Shown here: one piece after another, positions 32,542-42,074 of the stretch
Position numbering within the stretch: position 1 is the stretch's first letter
How the letters are laid out: each line of letters starts with the position of its first letter
NCBI GenBank assembly: GCA_021325435.1
Contig: JAJPHE010000118.1
Location: 1 to 64,000 of the forward strand
DNA: 64,000 bases
Direction: 5' to 3'
Source: Actinomycetota bacterium
GTDB lineage: Bacteria > Actinomycetota > Acidimicrobiia > Acidimicrobiales > JAJPHE01
Made by a program: the position numbers and the translations under genes
Notes under the pieces: model-generated
Seen by the model: the letters and a program-made list of their open reading frames with translations, nothing else
What the model was told of the DNA's origin: nothing
Database searches by the model: none

Positions 32542-32910
32542 CTACCCGGTCGGGCTGCCCACCACCACCGAGCCGTCCCCGGAGACGCTGCAGTAGGGGA
32601 AGTCCCCGGCCGGTATTCCGGTCTGGCTCGCGAAGGGCCCGGGGGCGGAGATGGTGGCCACGATCGTGGGTGTGCCTCCGGCCGTGGTGGTGTAGCCGAC
32701 CTGGATCGAGCCCGAGGCCAGGGTCCCCGCCCAGCCGCCGGCGGCGGTGTCAGCTGTGGTCGCCGAGTCGGTCGGTTGCGCCCCGGTGGCGCAGGCGGCA
32801 CCGTTCGGCCCGGTGGCGTGAGCCGCCGGCCCCGTCAACAGCACGCCTGCCGCCGGGCCGGCCACCAGAGAAGCCCCCAGCGCCAGACGAGTGATCGTCT
32901 TCCTTCTCAT
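32542..32910 (-). CDS. small secreted protein C, 122 aa
   Basis: ATG at 32910 with AAGGAC upstream. Signal peptide MRRKTITRLALGASLVAG..., cut near AAHA-TGP. The ~91-residue mature part is Thr/Ala/Gly-rich with two Cys (GAACAT and FPYCSV). It is similar in size, composition, Cys number and gene layout to A, but sequence similarity to A and B is faint. The AT-rich stretch around 33050-33078 in its leader is unusual for this genome and may be its promoter. Function unknown. Confidence 0.68.
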   Translation of the reverse strand: MRRKTITRLALGASLVAGPAAGVLLTGPAAHATGPNGAACATGAQPTDSATTADTAAGGWAGTLASGSIQVGYTTTAGGTPTIVATISAPGPFASQTGIPAGDFPYCSVSGDGSVVVGSPTG

Positions 32911-33096
32911 GAGTCCTTGGTCTCCTTGCCTGTCGGGTTCCACGAGAGCTGGCGAGCCGCGGCCCTCCAGCGGGGCGGACGACGGGTACCGAGAGGCTCG
33001 AGACCGTCCGCCTCGACCAGGATTCGGCAATCGGCAGTTTCGGTCCTTCTGGATATAAGGAAGCTTTTTCTTAAATTGCCCTAACGATGTCGCGGG

Positions 33097-35684
33097 TCAG
33101 GGCGCCTCAGCCAGCGCCACCTCGATCCGCTCCTCGCCGGTGTCGAGGTCGAGCGACGAGATCGATCCGGCCTCCCGTAGGTCGTCGGCCGCCGCCCGGA
33201 TGAGGGCGACCCGTTCGGGGGTGTCGACCACCCGGACCCGCTCCACCGGGGCCCTCATCGACACCGACGACTCGGTCTTGGCCTTGCGCACCCGGGCCAG
33301 CACAGTCGACACCGCATCGAGGATCTCGGGGTCGCTGCCCGCGGCCCCTGTCCATCCGCCGGCTGGTGTCAGGTCGCTCGAGGAAGGCCACGCCGACCGG
33401 TGGATCGACCCCTCCTGCCACCACGACCACACCTCCTCGGTGACGAAGGGCAGGAACGGAGCGAAGAGTCTGAGGATGGTCGACAGGGCGGCGGCCAGCG
33501 CCGCCTGGGCCGAGGCGGCCCGCTCCGGGCCGCCCGAGCCGTAGGCCCGGGCCTTCACCAGCTCGAGATAGTTGTCGCAGAACGACCAGAAGAACGACTC
33601 GGTTCGCTCCAGGGCCCGGCTGTGGTCGTAGGCCTCGAGCGCCTCGGTCGCCTCCGCCGCCACCTGGGCGAGGTGCGAGAGCATGGACCGGTCGAGCGGT
33701 TCGGTGACCGCGGCCAGGTCGTAGGTGGAGTCCTCGACCCGCGACAGGGCGAACTTCGACGCGTTGAGCAGCTTGATGGCAATCGTCGCCCTACCCGCAT
33801 CTGGGCGGTGTCGAAGGTGGTGTCGGCGCCCAGCCGCCCGCTGGCCGACCAGTAGCGGAAGCCGTCGCTGCCGAACTCCTCGAGCAGGTCGATGGGGGTC
33901 ACGGCATTGCCCTTCGACTTTGACATCTTCTTGCGGTCGGGGTCGTAGATGAACCCGGAGATCGCCGCGTCCGACCACGGCAGGCTGCCGTGCTCGAAGT
34001 GGGCCCGCACCACGGTGGCGAAGAGCCAGGTGCGGATGATGTCGTGGGCCTGCGGGCGCAGGTCCATGGGGAAGACGCGGGCGAAGAGATCCGGGTCGTC
34101 CTCCCAGAAGCCCCCGATCTGAGGGGTGACCGAGGAGGTGGCCCAGGTGTCCATGACGTCGGGGTCGGCGGCGAAGCCGCCTGGCTGGTTGCGCTGGTCC
34201 TCGGTGTAGCCGTCAGGCACGTCGGTAGTCGGGTCGATGGGAAGGCGGACCTCGTCAGGGATCAGCGGTCGCGCGTAGTCGACGGACCCGTCCCCGGCGA
34301 TCCGGTACCACAGCGGGAAGGGGACGCCGAAGAAGCGCTGTCGGCTGATCAGCCAGTCCCCCGTCAGGCCGTTCACCCAGTCCTCGTAGCGGACCCGCAT
34401 GAAGTCGGGGTGCCACCGCAGCTCCTTGCCTCGGGCGATGAGCGCCTCGCGCAGGGCGGCGTCGCGGCCCCCGTTGCGGATGTACCACTGGCGGCTGGTG
34501 ACGATCTCGAGGGGCCGGTCGCCCTTCTCGAAGTACTTGACCGGATGGGTGATGGGCTTCGGATCGCCGACCAGCTCACCGGAGTCGCGCAGGAGCTCAA
34601 CGATGCGGGCCTGGGCCTGGCGCACCGTCTTGCCGGCGAGCTCGTCGTAGGCCCGCTGGGCGGCGGCGGGGTCGTCGCTGGGCGCCCAGGCCGGGTCCGA
34701 CCAGTCCACCGTCCGCAGCCGGCCGTCGTGGCCGACGACGCCCCGGACCGGTAGTTGCAGCTCGCGCCACCAGGTGACGTCGGTCAGGTCGCCGAAGGTG
34801 CAGATCATGGCGATCCCCGAGCCCTTCTCGGGGTCGGCCAGGGTATGGGCGACGACCGGAACGCGCGCCCGGAACAGGGGCGTAAGCACCTCCGAGCCGA
34901 ACAGCGGCTGGTAGCGCGAGTCCTCGGGGTGGGCGACCAGCGCGACACAGGCGGGGATCAGCTCGGGTCGGGTGGTCTCGATCTCCACCGGGGGGCCGTC
35001 GCCGGAGGCCCGGGGGAACCGCAGCCGGTGGTAGGCGCCCGGCACCTCGCGGTCCTCCAGCTCGGCCTGGGCGACGGCGGTGCGGAAGTCGACGTCCCAG
35101 AGGGTCGGCGCCTCGGCCTGATAGGCCTCGCCCCGGGCCAGGTTGCGCAGGAACGCCCGCTGGGAGGCCCGCTGGGACCGGGCGTCGATGGTGGCGTAGT
35201 TGAGGGACCAGTCGACCGACAGCCCGAGTCGCCGCCAGACCGCCTCAAAGGCCTGCTCGTCCTCGGCCGTCAGCCGGTGGCACAGCTCGACGAAGTTCGG
35301 CCGCGAGACGTGGACCGGCTGCTTGCCCGGCTTCTCCGGTGGGCGGAAGTCCGGGTCGTAGGGCAGGGAGGGGTCGCACAGGACCCCGTAGTGGTTCTGC
35401 ACCCGGCGCTCGGTGGGCAAGCCGTTGTCGTCCCAGCCCATCGGGTAGTACACCTCCTGGCCCCGCATCCGGCGGAAGCGGGCGACCAGGTCGGTGTGGG
35501 TGTAGGAGTAGGCGCTGCCGACATGCAGGGTGCCGCTGACCGTGGGGGGCGGGGTGTCGATGGCGAAGATCTCCTGCCGGGTTCGAGTCCGGTCGAACCG
35601 GAACGTGGACTGTTCCTCCCAGCGGGCCGTCCACTTCTCTTCGAGGCCCTCCAAGGCTGGCTTATCGGGCACGGTCGGTCGCAT
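33097..35684 (-). pseudogene. valS: valine--tRNA ligase, interrupted by a one-base frameshift
   Basis: Valyl-tRNA synthetase charges tRNA-Val with valine. The N-terminal reading frame (35684 to ~33780) holds DTPPPTVSGTLHVGSAYSYT (the HIGH region, here HVGS), the CP1 editing domain (EIETTRPELIPACVALVAHP) and KKMSKSKGNAVTP. At 33780 the frame must shift by one base to continue as AIKLLNASKFALSR, the anticodon-binding domain, to the stop at 33097. One base, most simply a G in TTGGCC, is missing. Together the parts make a full-length protein of about 862 aa. As valS is normally essential and single-copy, a sequence error is as likely as a real mutation. Divergent from cysS; start ATG 35684. Confidence 0.88.
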
Positions 35685-35704
35685 CGTCCGGTTACGGTAC
35701 CCGG

Positions 35705-37087
35705 GTGCTGCGGCTCCACGACACCGCATTGGGCGAGGTTGTCGACATCGAGCCGGCCCAGCCCGGCCGCTTCTCCATGTACGTCTGCGGCCTGACCGTC
35801 TACGACGTCCCCCACATCGGCCACGGCCGCGCCGCCCTCGTCTACGACCTGCTGCGTCGCTATCTCGAGTGGACCGGCGTCGACGTCCACCACGTCTCCA
35901 ACGTCACGGACATCGACGACAACATCATCCAGCGGGCCGAGCGCGAGGGACGCTCGTCCACCGAGGTGGCGGAGCAGTATGAGCGAGCCTGGTGGGACGC
36001 GGTCGACCGTCTGGGGGTGCTGAGGCCCCACGACATCCCCCACGCCACCGAGTACGTGGAGCGGATGGTCGAGCTGATCGGACAGCTGTTCGAGCGCGGT
36101 TACGCCTACCAGGCTCCCGACGGGGTGTACTTCGCCACCGAGGCTCTGGACGGCTACGGCCTGCTCGCCGGACAGCCGTTGGAGTCGTTGCGGGCCGGGG
36201 CCCGGGTCGAGTCCGACGAGTCCAAGCGCTCACCGACCGACTTCGCCCTCTGGAAGCTTTCCAAGCCGGGCGAGCCGTGGTGGGAGTCCCCGTGGGGCAA
36301 GGGCCGCCCCGGCTGGCACACCGAGTGCGTCGTCATGTCGCTCGACCTCCTGGGCGACGGGTTCGACCTGCACGCCGGCGGCCTCGACCTGAAGTTCCCC
36401 CACCACGAGAACGAACGGGCCCAGGCCGTCGCCCTGGGCAAGAAGTTCACCCGGCACTGGATGCACCACGCCTTCGTGGAGGTGGCCGGGGAGAAGATGT
36501 CCAAGTCACTCGGCAACTTCACCTCTCTCACTGACCTCCTGGCCCGCACCGACGCCCGGGCCTACCGGCTACTCGTCCTGCAGTCCCATTACCGGTCTCC
36601 GATGGAGGTGACGGTGTCGACCGTCGACCAGGCGGTGCGGGGGCTCACCGGCCTCGACACGTTCGCCCTCCGGTTTCGCGACGCGTTCGACGACGCCGAC
36701 GCCGCGGCCCTCGCCAGTCGCGCCGACGCCGAGGAGTTGGCCCGCTTCCGCCAGCGGATGGACGACGACCTCGACACGCCTCCGGTCACCGGACAGCTGT
36801 TCGATCTGATCCGACGGGGGAACGCGGCCGCCGACACCGGCGGCGGGGAAGACGCGGAGCGGATCGCCGCCACCGTGGCGACCGTGGCCGGCGCCCTCGG
36901 GCTGGCGCCCTATCTGACCGGGGACGTTCCGGCGGACGTGGTGGCCGCCTGCGCCCGCATCGACGAGGCCCGGGCCCAGCGCGACTTCGCCACCGCCGAC
37001 GCCATCCGGGCCGAGCTTTCCGCCGGCGGGTGGATCGTGGAGAACAGCCCGACGGGAACGCGCGTCAGGCAGGCTCCGACGCCCTGA
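35705..37087 (+). CDS. cysS: cysteine--tRNA ligase
   Basis: 460 aa, class I aminoacyl-tRNA synthetase charging tRNA-Cys. Zinc-binding and catalytic motifs are complete: YVCGLTVYDVPHIGHGRAAL (first Cys ligand and HIGH), GWHTECVVMS (second Cys), HAGGLDLKFPHHENE (His/Glu ligands) and GEKMSKSLGNF (KMSKS). The C-terminal helical domain ends with FATADAIRAELSAGGW. Length is standard. GTG start at 35705, divergent from valS with 20 bp between. A MshC homologue was considered, but the C-terminal DALR-type domain is present, as in true CysS. Confidence 0.96.
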   Translation: MLRLHDTALGEVVDIEPAQPGRFSMYVCGLTVYDVPHIGHGRAALVYDLLRRYLEWTGVDVHHVSNVTDIDDNIIQRAEREGRSSTEVAEQYERAWWDAVDRLGVLRPHDIPHATEYVERMVELIGQLFERGYAYQAPDGVYFATEALDGYGLLAGQPLESLRAGARVESDESKRSPTDFALWKLSKPGEPWWESPWGKGRPGWHTECVVMSLDLLGDGFDLHAGGLDLKFPHHENERAQAVALGKKFTRHWMHHAFVEVAGEKMSKSLGNFTSLTDLLARTDARAYRLLVLQSHYRSPMEVTVSTVDQAVRGLTGLDTFALRFRDAFDDADAAALASRADAEELARFRQRMDDDLDTPPVTGQLFDLIRRGNAAADTGGGEDAERIAATVATVAGALGLAPYLTGDVPADVVAACARIDEARAQRDFATADAIRAELSAGGWIVENSPTGTRVRQAPTP

Positions 37088-37106
37088 GCCCGTCGGGGAC
37101 GGCCCC

Positions 37107-38567
37107 CTAGGGGAGGGGAGCGTTAAGCGACGTCGTGCCGGTGGCCTGGGTCGACACCGAGACGGTCACCCCGGGACTAGTGGTGGTGGGGGGGGTGCTC
37201 CCCACACCGGCGCCACCAACCGATGCACCTACGGTCGAGCCGGTTCCGGCACCGGCCGACACCGTGGCGGTGGGGGCCGGAGCGAGGTCGGCAGAGGTCG
37301 TCACCTGGGCGATCGGGGTCGTGGACCCGCCCGTCGACCCTCCGCCCGATCCGAGGGGAAGCGGGAGAGGGAGCGGCAGGCTGCTCAGGGGAGTCGTCGA
37401 CGCCGCCGGGGCGTTCACCGGGGCTACCGGAGGCGCCGGCTGGCTGGCCACGGGAGCAGCCACCTGGGCGGGCGGAGCGGTGGCGGGCTCCGGTGTGGCG
37501 ACCGGTGCAGGCGGGGGCGCCAGCGCGATCGGCAGGGCGGGTGCGGCCGGGTTGGCCTTGGCCGCCGTCTCCTGGACCACGACCGGCTTGCCCACCGGGG
37601 CGGCGGCCGCCGGCCGGCTGGCGCCCGATCCGAAGGGGGGCTGGCCCACGATGGTGGCCCCGATGATGCCGAGGCCGAGGAGACCGACGCTGGCGCCCAT
37701 CAGCGCCCGCTGGCCGGGCAGGGACACGACCTTGCGGGCCCGGTGAGCGGCGAGGGTGCCGGTCGAGACCTTGTGCCAGTGATCCCAGGCCAGGGCGCCG
37801 AGGGCCAGCGGCAACGGCAGAACTGCCCGGCGCAGCGTGCCGCCCAGGTCCTCGAGCTCGGCCAGGCGGGCCCGGCACTCCTCGCAACCGGCGAGATGCT
37901 GGTCGACCTTGGCGATGTCGCGGGGAGCCAGGCCGCCGCCGACGTAGGCGCCCAAGCGCTCCACGGTGTAGCGGCAGTCGTCGTGGACCTCGGTGCGGAG
38001 GTGGGCCTGCAGGTAGCGCTGGCGCAGCCCGGCGCGGGCCCGCACGGCCAGCTGGGCGGCGCCGTTCGGCGAAACCCCGAGCAGGCCGGCGGCCTCGGAC
38101 GGGGCCAGCCCCTCGACCTCGGTCAGCCAGAGCACGGAACGCCACCGCTCGGGCAGGCTGCGGAAGGCCGCGGCCACCAGCGAGGCGTCGAGCTTGTCGA
38201 CCAGCCGGTCGGACGAATCGACGCTGCCGGGCTCGCTATGGGGCAGCTCGTCCACCGGGCGGACCCGTCCCCCCCGCCGCAGCACGTCGATGGCGGCGTT
38301 GCGGGTGGTAGCCAGCAGGTAAGGCCGGAACCGCTCCATGTCAGCCAGACGGCCGGCGGTCAGGGCGGTGAAGACCCTGGTGAACGCCTCGGCGACGGCG
38401 TCGGCGGCGTCGTCTCGGTTGGACGTGACGGCGTAGGCCACCCGCCACGCCGCCTCGGCGTGGCGGCGGTACAGCTCGTCGAATGATGTGGAATCACCGG
38501 CGGCGGCGGCTCTCGCCAACTCGTCGTCGGCGATCGCTGCGCCGGTCAGATCGACCCTCTGCGCCAT
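37107..38567 (-). CDS. ECF sigma factor fused to zinc-finger anti-sigma domain, membrane segment and Pro-rich tail
   Basis: 486 aa. Sigma region 2 (FDELYRRHAEAAWRVAYAVT ... FRPYLLATTRNAAIDVLRR) and region 4 (LPERWRSVLWLTEVEGLAPS with GVSPNGAAQLAVRARAGLR) occupy residues ~25-185. A zinc-finger anti-sigma-like motif follows: YTVERLGAYVGGGL then VDQHLAGCEEC (HxxxCxxC, ~205-225). A membrane helix lies at ~280-305 (MGASVGLLGLGIIGATIVG), and ~180 residues rich in Pro, Ala, Thr, Ser and Gly end the protein. It thus carries its own regulator and, if the tail is exported, an outside sensor. ATG at 38567, GAGGAGG upstream. Confidence 0.85.
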   Translation of the reverse strand: MAQRVDLTGAAIADDELARAAAAGDSTSFDELYRRHAEAAWRVAYAVTSNRDDAADAVAEAFTRVFTALTAGRLADMERFRPYLLATTRNAAIDVLRRGGRVRPVDELPHSEPGSVDSSDRLVDKLDASLVAAAFRSLPERWRSVLWLTEVEGLAPSEAAGLLGVSPNGAAQLAVRARAGLRQRYLQAHLRTEVHDDCRYTVERLGAYVGGGLAPRDIAKVDQHLAGCEECRARLAELEDLGGTLRRAVLPLPLALGALAWDHWHKVSTGTLAAHRARKVVSLPGQRALMGASVGLLGLGIIGATIVGQPPFGSGASRPAAAAPVGKPVVVQETAAKANPAAPALPIALAPPPAPVATPEPATAPPAQVAAPVASQPAPPVAPVNAPAASTTPLSSLPLPLPLPLGSGGGSTGGSTTPIAQVTTSADLAPAPTATVSAGAGTGSTVGASVGGAGVGSTPPTTTSPGVTVSVSTQATGTTSLNAPLP

Positions 38568-38879
38568 GCCGCCTCCTCGGGTAAACGACCCCAGCTCCGC
38601 CGTTTAGATTCTTCGTACCCCGCGGCAGTTCCTGCCCGCTTCACGGCCCGGCTACTCGTGTGATCGGCGGCTGAGGCCATTTCGTGAGCTTTCCGGAGGA
38701 TCTGTCCGGTGTGAGGTGACAGCAGGGACCGGCGACCGCGGGGACCGCGCCGGGGTCGCCAGCCCTCCTTAGAGCTTCGGCACCGTCCACGCCCCACTTG
38801 ACGGGGCAGTCAGCCGTCCATGACGGGATTCCGATCGAGAAATCGCGCCCGGGTGTGGTGGCGGCTCGCCGGAACGACC
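38568..38879. other. intergenic region, about 310 bp, no gene seen
   Basis: Divergent region between the fused sigma gene and the acyl-CoA dehydrogenase gene. The only signals I find are a CTAAA box (minus strand TCTAAACGG, near 38603-38609), 36 nt before the sigma start, and the palindrome at 38880. Short open frames here have no ribosome sites or coding bias. Confidence 0.5.
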
Positions 38880-38897
38880 AGTTACCATCCGGTAACT
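38880..38897. promoter_or_regulatory. palindromic operator upstream of acyl-CoA dehydrogenase
   Basis: AGTTACC-ATCC-GGTAACT, perfect 7 bp arms with a 4 bp centre, ending 19 nt before the ATG at 38917. The form and place suit a TetR- or FadR-type repressor of lipid-degradation genes. No regulator gene is adjacent. Confidence 0.65.
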
Positions 38898-38916
38898 CCG
38901 GCCGAGAGGTGCGCGA

Positions 38917-40131
38917 ATGAGTCAGTTCTCCCTCGAGCTCAACGAGGATCAGCTCCAGATCCAGAAGTGGGTCCACGATTTCGCCGAGAACGTAATCCGC
39001 CCCGCCGCCCACGAATGGGACGAGCGGGAGGAGACCCCTTGGCCCATCATCGAAGAGGCCGCCAAGATCGGCATCTACTCCTTCGACTTCGTGGCCAACT
39101 GCTTCGGAGACCCGGCCGGACTGCTCATGTGCCTGGTCAATGAGGAGATGTCCTGGGGCGACGCGGGCATCGCCCTCGCCATCTTTGGCACCACCCTGGG
39201 GGTGGCCGGCATCTTCGCCAACGGCACCCCTGAGCAGATCGTGGAGTGGTGCCCCCAGTGCTTCGGCACCCCCGACGACATCAAGCTGGCCGCCTTCGCC
39301 GTGTCCGAGCCGGACGCCGGGTCCGACGTCAGTTCACTCCGCACCCGGGCCGTCTACGACGAGGCCAAGGACGAGTGGGTCCTCAACGGCACGAAGATCT
39401 GGATCACCAACGGGGGCATCGCCGACATCCACGTGGTGGTGGCCTCGGTGGAACCGGCGCTCGGATCCAGAGGGCAGGCCAGCTTCATAGTGCCGCCCAA
39501 CACGCCCGGCCTGTCGCTGGGCCAGAAGTTCAAGAAGCACGGGATCCGCGCCTCCCACACCGGCGAGGTGATCCTCGACGACGTCCGGGTGCCTGGCCGG
39601 TGCCTGCTCGGTGGCAAGGAGAAGCTCGACGAGCGGATCGCCAAGGCCCGCGAGGGGAAGCGGGCCAGCTCCCAGGCGGCCATGGCGACCTTCGAGGCCT
39701 CCCGTCCGGTCGTCGGCGCCCAGGCGGTAGGAATCGCCCGGGCCGCCTACGAGTACGCCCTCGAGTACGCCAAGGAGCGCAAGCAGTTTGGCCGGGCGAT
39801 CATCGAGAACCAGGGCATCGCCTTCAAGCTGGCCGACATGAAGATGCGCACCGACGCCGCCCGCCTGCTGGTCCATCGGGCCGCCTGGATGGGCCGCCAG
39901 GGGAAGCGCTTCGAGGCGGGCGAGGGCTCGATGTCCAAGCTCTACGCCGGCGAGACCGCGGTGTGGGTGACCGAGCAAGCCATCCAGATCCTCGGTGGCT
40001 ACGGGTATGTCCGCGAATACCCGGTCGAGCGCTGGCATCGCGACGCCAAGATCTACACGATCTTCGAGGGCACCTCGGAGATCCAGCGGCTCATCATCAG
40101 CCGGGCCATCAGCGGAATCCACATCCCCTAG
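38917..40131 (+). CDS. acyl-CoA dehydrogenase
   Basis: 404 aa. All three domains are present: N-terminal helices (~1-120), the beta domain with [20 protein letters not shown] and [14 protein letters not shown], and the C-terminal domain with [19 protein letters not shown] and the catalytic-base segment [17 protein letters not shown], in which the Glu of FEGTSE is the usual base. It is more classical than the 2830-4119 enzyme. FAD flavoprotein acting on acyl-CoA in beta-oxidation or a related path. A perfect palindrome lies just upstream, so expression is likely repressed until a ligand appears. Confidence 0.93.
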   Translation: MSQFSLELNEDQLQIQKWVHDFAENVIRPAAHEWDEREETPWPIIEEAAKIGIYSFDFVANCFGDPAGLLMCLVNEEMSWGDAGIALAIFGTTLGVAGIFANGTPEQIVEWCPQCFGTPDDIKLAAFAVSEPDAGSDVSSLRTRAVYDEAKDEWVLNGTKIWITNGGIADIHVVVASVEPALGSRGQASFIVPPNTPGLSLGQKFKKHGIRASHTGEVILDDVRVPGRCLLGGKEKLDERIAKAREGKRASSQAAMATFEASRPVVGAQAVGIARAAYEYALEYAKERKQFGRAIIENQGIAFKLADMKMRTDAARLLVHRAAWMGRQGKRFEAGEGSMSKLYAGETAVWVTEQAIQILGGYGYVREYPVERWHRDAKIYTIFEGTSEIQRLIISRAISGIHIP

Positions 40132-40170
40132 CTGCATCTCCAGACCGCGGCGCGCCATCATGGAGCGGTG

Positions 40171-41301
40171 ATGCCCTCGGTCGTCGAGCAGGCAGGAGAG
40201 CTGCGTTCGGCCCGGGTCGAGTCGCTCCGGGCGCTCGCCGCCCTCGGGGTGCTCGAGGGCCACGTCTACGGCGGAAACCTGAACTACGGGCCGGCGGCCT
40301 ACAGCAGCTGGTGGCACCGCAGCCTCCTCGGAGGCGGGTTCGGCGTCTACCTGTTTTTCTGCCTCTCCGGTTACCTGCTGTATCTGCCCTTTGCCCGCCG
40401 CAGCTTCGGGGGGGCGGGCCCGGTGGACCTTCGTCGCTACGCCCGCAACCGGGCTGTGCGCATCCTGCCGCTCTACTACGTGGTGGCCGTCACCTACCTG
40501 ATCGTCCTCCACGCCCCCGCCGGCGTGTGGGTGCGATTCTTGACCTTCACCGAGAACTTCTCCCACCGGACGGTCAGCCGCTACGACGGCCCCATGTGGT
40601 CCTTGGTGGTGGAGATCATGTTCTACCTCTTGCTCCCCCTCATCGCCCTGGTCATCAGCGGGCTGAGCCGGGGATCACTCGTCCGGGCTGGCGCCCTGCT
40701 CGTCCTCGCCGCCGGAGTGTTCGGCGCCTACCGCTGGGTCGCCTTCCTCCACTCCGCCCACCCCAGCCCCCTCGTCCAGTACAACCTGCCCGCCACCTTC
40801 TACTTCTTCATCCCCGGCATGATGCTCGCCCTCGTCCGGGTCGGCGCCGAGGCGCGGGGCACCGACTGGAGCGGGCAACTACTCGGCCGCAGCTGGGTCT
40901 GGGTGGCGGCGTCGGCTGCCTGCTGGGCGCTCATCTTCTACCGCTACCAGTGGGACCTGCTGGCGGGTGCGGCGTCGTTGCTGCTCCTGGGGGCGTGTGT
41001 CCTCCCCCTCGCCCGCTCACGTCTCGTGGGCGCATTGGGGTGGCGGCCGCTGGCGGCTCTCGGCATCGCCTCCTACAGCCTCTATCTGTGGCACATGCCG
41101 ATCGTCGACTACCTCGCCCGTCGCCACCTCGGGGGCTATCTCGGCCACCTCGCCGTCAGCGGGACCATCTGCATCGCCATCGCCGCCGTCAGCTACTGGG
41201 TGGTCGAGGCGCCTTTCCTCCGCCTGCGGCGCAGGTGGGGTGCCACCGCGGCATCCGATGCCGTGGGCCCGACTCAGTCCCGGCCGGCTTCGGCGGCGTG
41301 A
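40171..41301 (+). CDS. acyltransferase family 3 (OafA/YrhL-like), membrane
   Basis: 376 aa, about ten membrane helices. The N-terminal motif ESLRALAALGVLEGHVYGG has the R-x10-H of acyltransferase-3 proteins, which move acetyl or other acyl groups onto surface sugars. Other typical segments are FGVYLFFCLSGYLL and RRYARNRAVRILPLYY. The final helices (ALGIASYSLYLWHMPIVDYL) match the family end. ATG at 40171 follows GGAG at 40162; GTG 40168 is adjacent. It marks the start of the polysaccharide locus and probably decorates its product. Confidence 0.88.
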   Translation: MPSVVEQAGELRSARVESLRALAALGVLEGHVYGGNLNYGPAAYSSWWHRSLLGGGFGVYLFFCLSGYLLYLPFARRSFGGAGPVDLRRYARNRAVRILPLYYVVAVTYLIVLHAPAGVWVRFLTFTENFSHRTVSRYDGPMWSLVVEIMFYLLLPLIALVISGLSRGSLVRAGALLVLAAGVFGAYRWVAFLHSAHPSPLVQYNLPATFYFFIPGMMLALVRVGAEARGTDWSGQLLGRSWVWVAASAACWALIFYRYQWDLLAGAASLLLLGACVLPLARSRLVGALGWRPLAALGIASYSLYLWHMPIVDYLARRHLGGYLGHLAVSGTICIAIAAVSYWVVEAPFLRLRRRWGATAASDAVGPTQSRPASAA

Positions 41302-41330
41302 CGGGCCTGCCGTGAGACGCTGACCGGCCC

Positions 41331-42074
41331 GTGGCTGGCCCCGACAGCTACCGCCCTGCCGAATACTGGCGCGACCGGCTCACGCAGAACTTCAACCTGC
41401 GGGGGGTGGGTCACCTGGCCTACTCGGTCTCTTACAACCGCTGGCTGTACCGGGCCAAGGCCCGGGCCCTGCGCCAAGCGGTAAAGGCGGTGCCGAGGGC
41501 CGCCCCGGCCCTCGATCTCGGTAGTGGCACCGGTTGGGTCCTCGAGCAGCTGATCGGCCTGGGATTTTCCCCCGAGGGGTGCGACCTCGACCAGGAGCTG
41601 GTCGACCGATTGGCGCCGCTGCTCAGCCGCCCGATGCCGCTGTTCGCCTGCCACCTGGGTCGCGAGGCCGTTCCCAGACCGGACGCCACCTACGGCCTGG
41701 TCACCATGCTCGACGTCGCCTACCACATCACCGACGACACCGAGTGGCGTTACGCCGTGGCCGAGATCACCCGGGTTTTAGCTCCCGGCGGGGTGCTTGT
41801 TTGCTCTGACGGGTTCGGGCCGGCGACCGTGCAGGAGGCGGGCCACGTCCGGTTCCGCTCGTTGGGTCAGTGGCAGGCCGCCGCCGGGGAGGCCGGCTTG
41901 GCAGTGGAGACGGTCCAGCCCTACTTCCGCTGGCTCTCGCGCCCTAGGGGTGGGCCGTTGGCCCGGGTGCCCGGCTTCGTCCGGGGTCCGGTGGAGTACG
42001 CCCTCGAACGGACTGTTCCTCGGCCGCCCTATCTGCGTTACGCCGTGCTGCGCCGGCGGTCCGCTAGCCGGTGA
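41331..42074 (+). CDS. SAM-dependent methyltransferase
   Basis: 247 aa class I methyltransferase. Motif I APALDLGSGTGWVLEQL, motif II-like VTMLDVAYHITDD and the motif IV area ITRVLAPGGVLVCSDGF are clear. The N-terminus has a YWRDRLTQNFNLRGVGH pattern often seen in methyltransferases of sugar or polyketide clusters. GTG start at 41331. It lies 29 bp after the acyltransferase, in the same direction, and overlaps the next (opposite) methyltransferase by 11 bp. Target probably a sugar or lipid carrier (inference from context). Confidence 0.82.
   Translation: MAGPDSYRPAEYWRDRLTQNFNLRGVGHLAYSVSYNRWLYRAKARALRQAVKAVPRAAPALDLGSGTGWVLEQLIGLGFSPEGCDLDQELVDRLAPLLSRPMPLFACHLGREAVPRPDATYGLVTMLDVAYHITDDTEWRYAVAEITRVLAPGGVLVCSDGFGPATVQEAGHVRFRSLGQWQAAAGEAGLAVETVQPYFRWLSRPRGGPLARVPGFVRGPVEYALERTVPRPPYLRYAVLRRRSASR

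Noticed and set aside
33770-33795. Programmed ribosomal frameshift in valS
   Set aside because: No slippery heptamer, no downstream structure, and no known recoding in valS; a sequencing error or mutation is simpler.
35580-35605. tRNA-like T-arm sequence (GGTTCGAGTCCGG)
   Set aside because: It lies inside the valS coding part; no acceptor stem, anticodon arm or CCA context around it.
38641-39012. A 123-codon minus-strand open frame
   Set aside because: It overlaps the start of the acyl-CoA dehydrogenase and has no ribosome site or family pattern.
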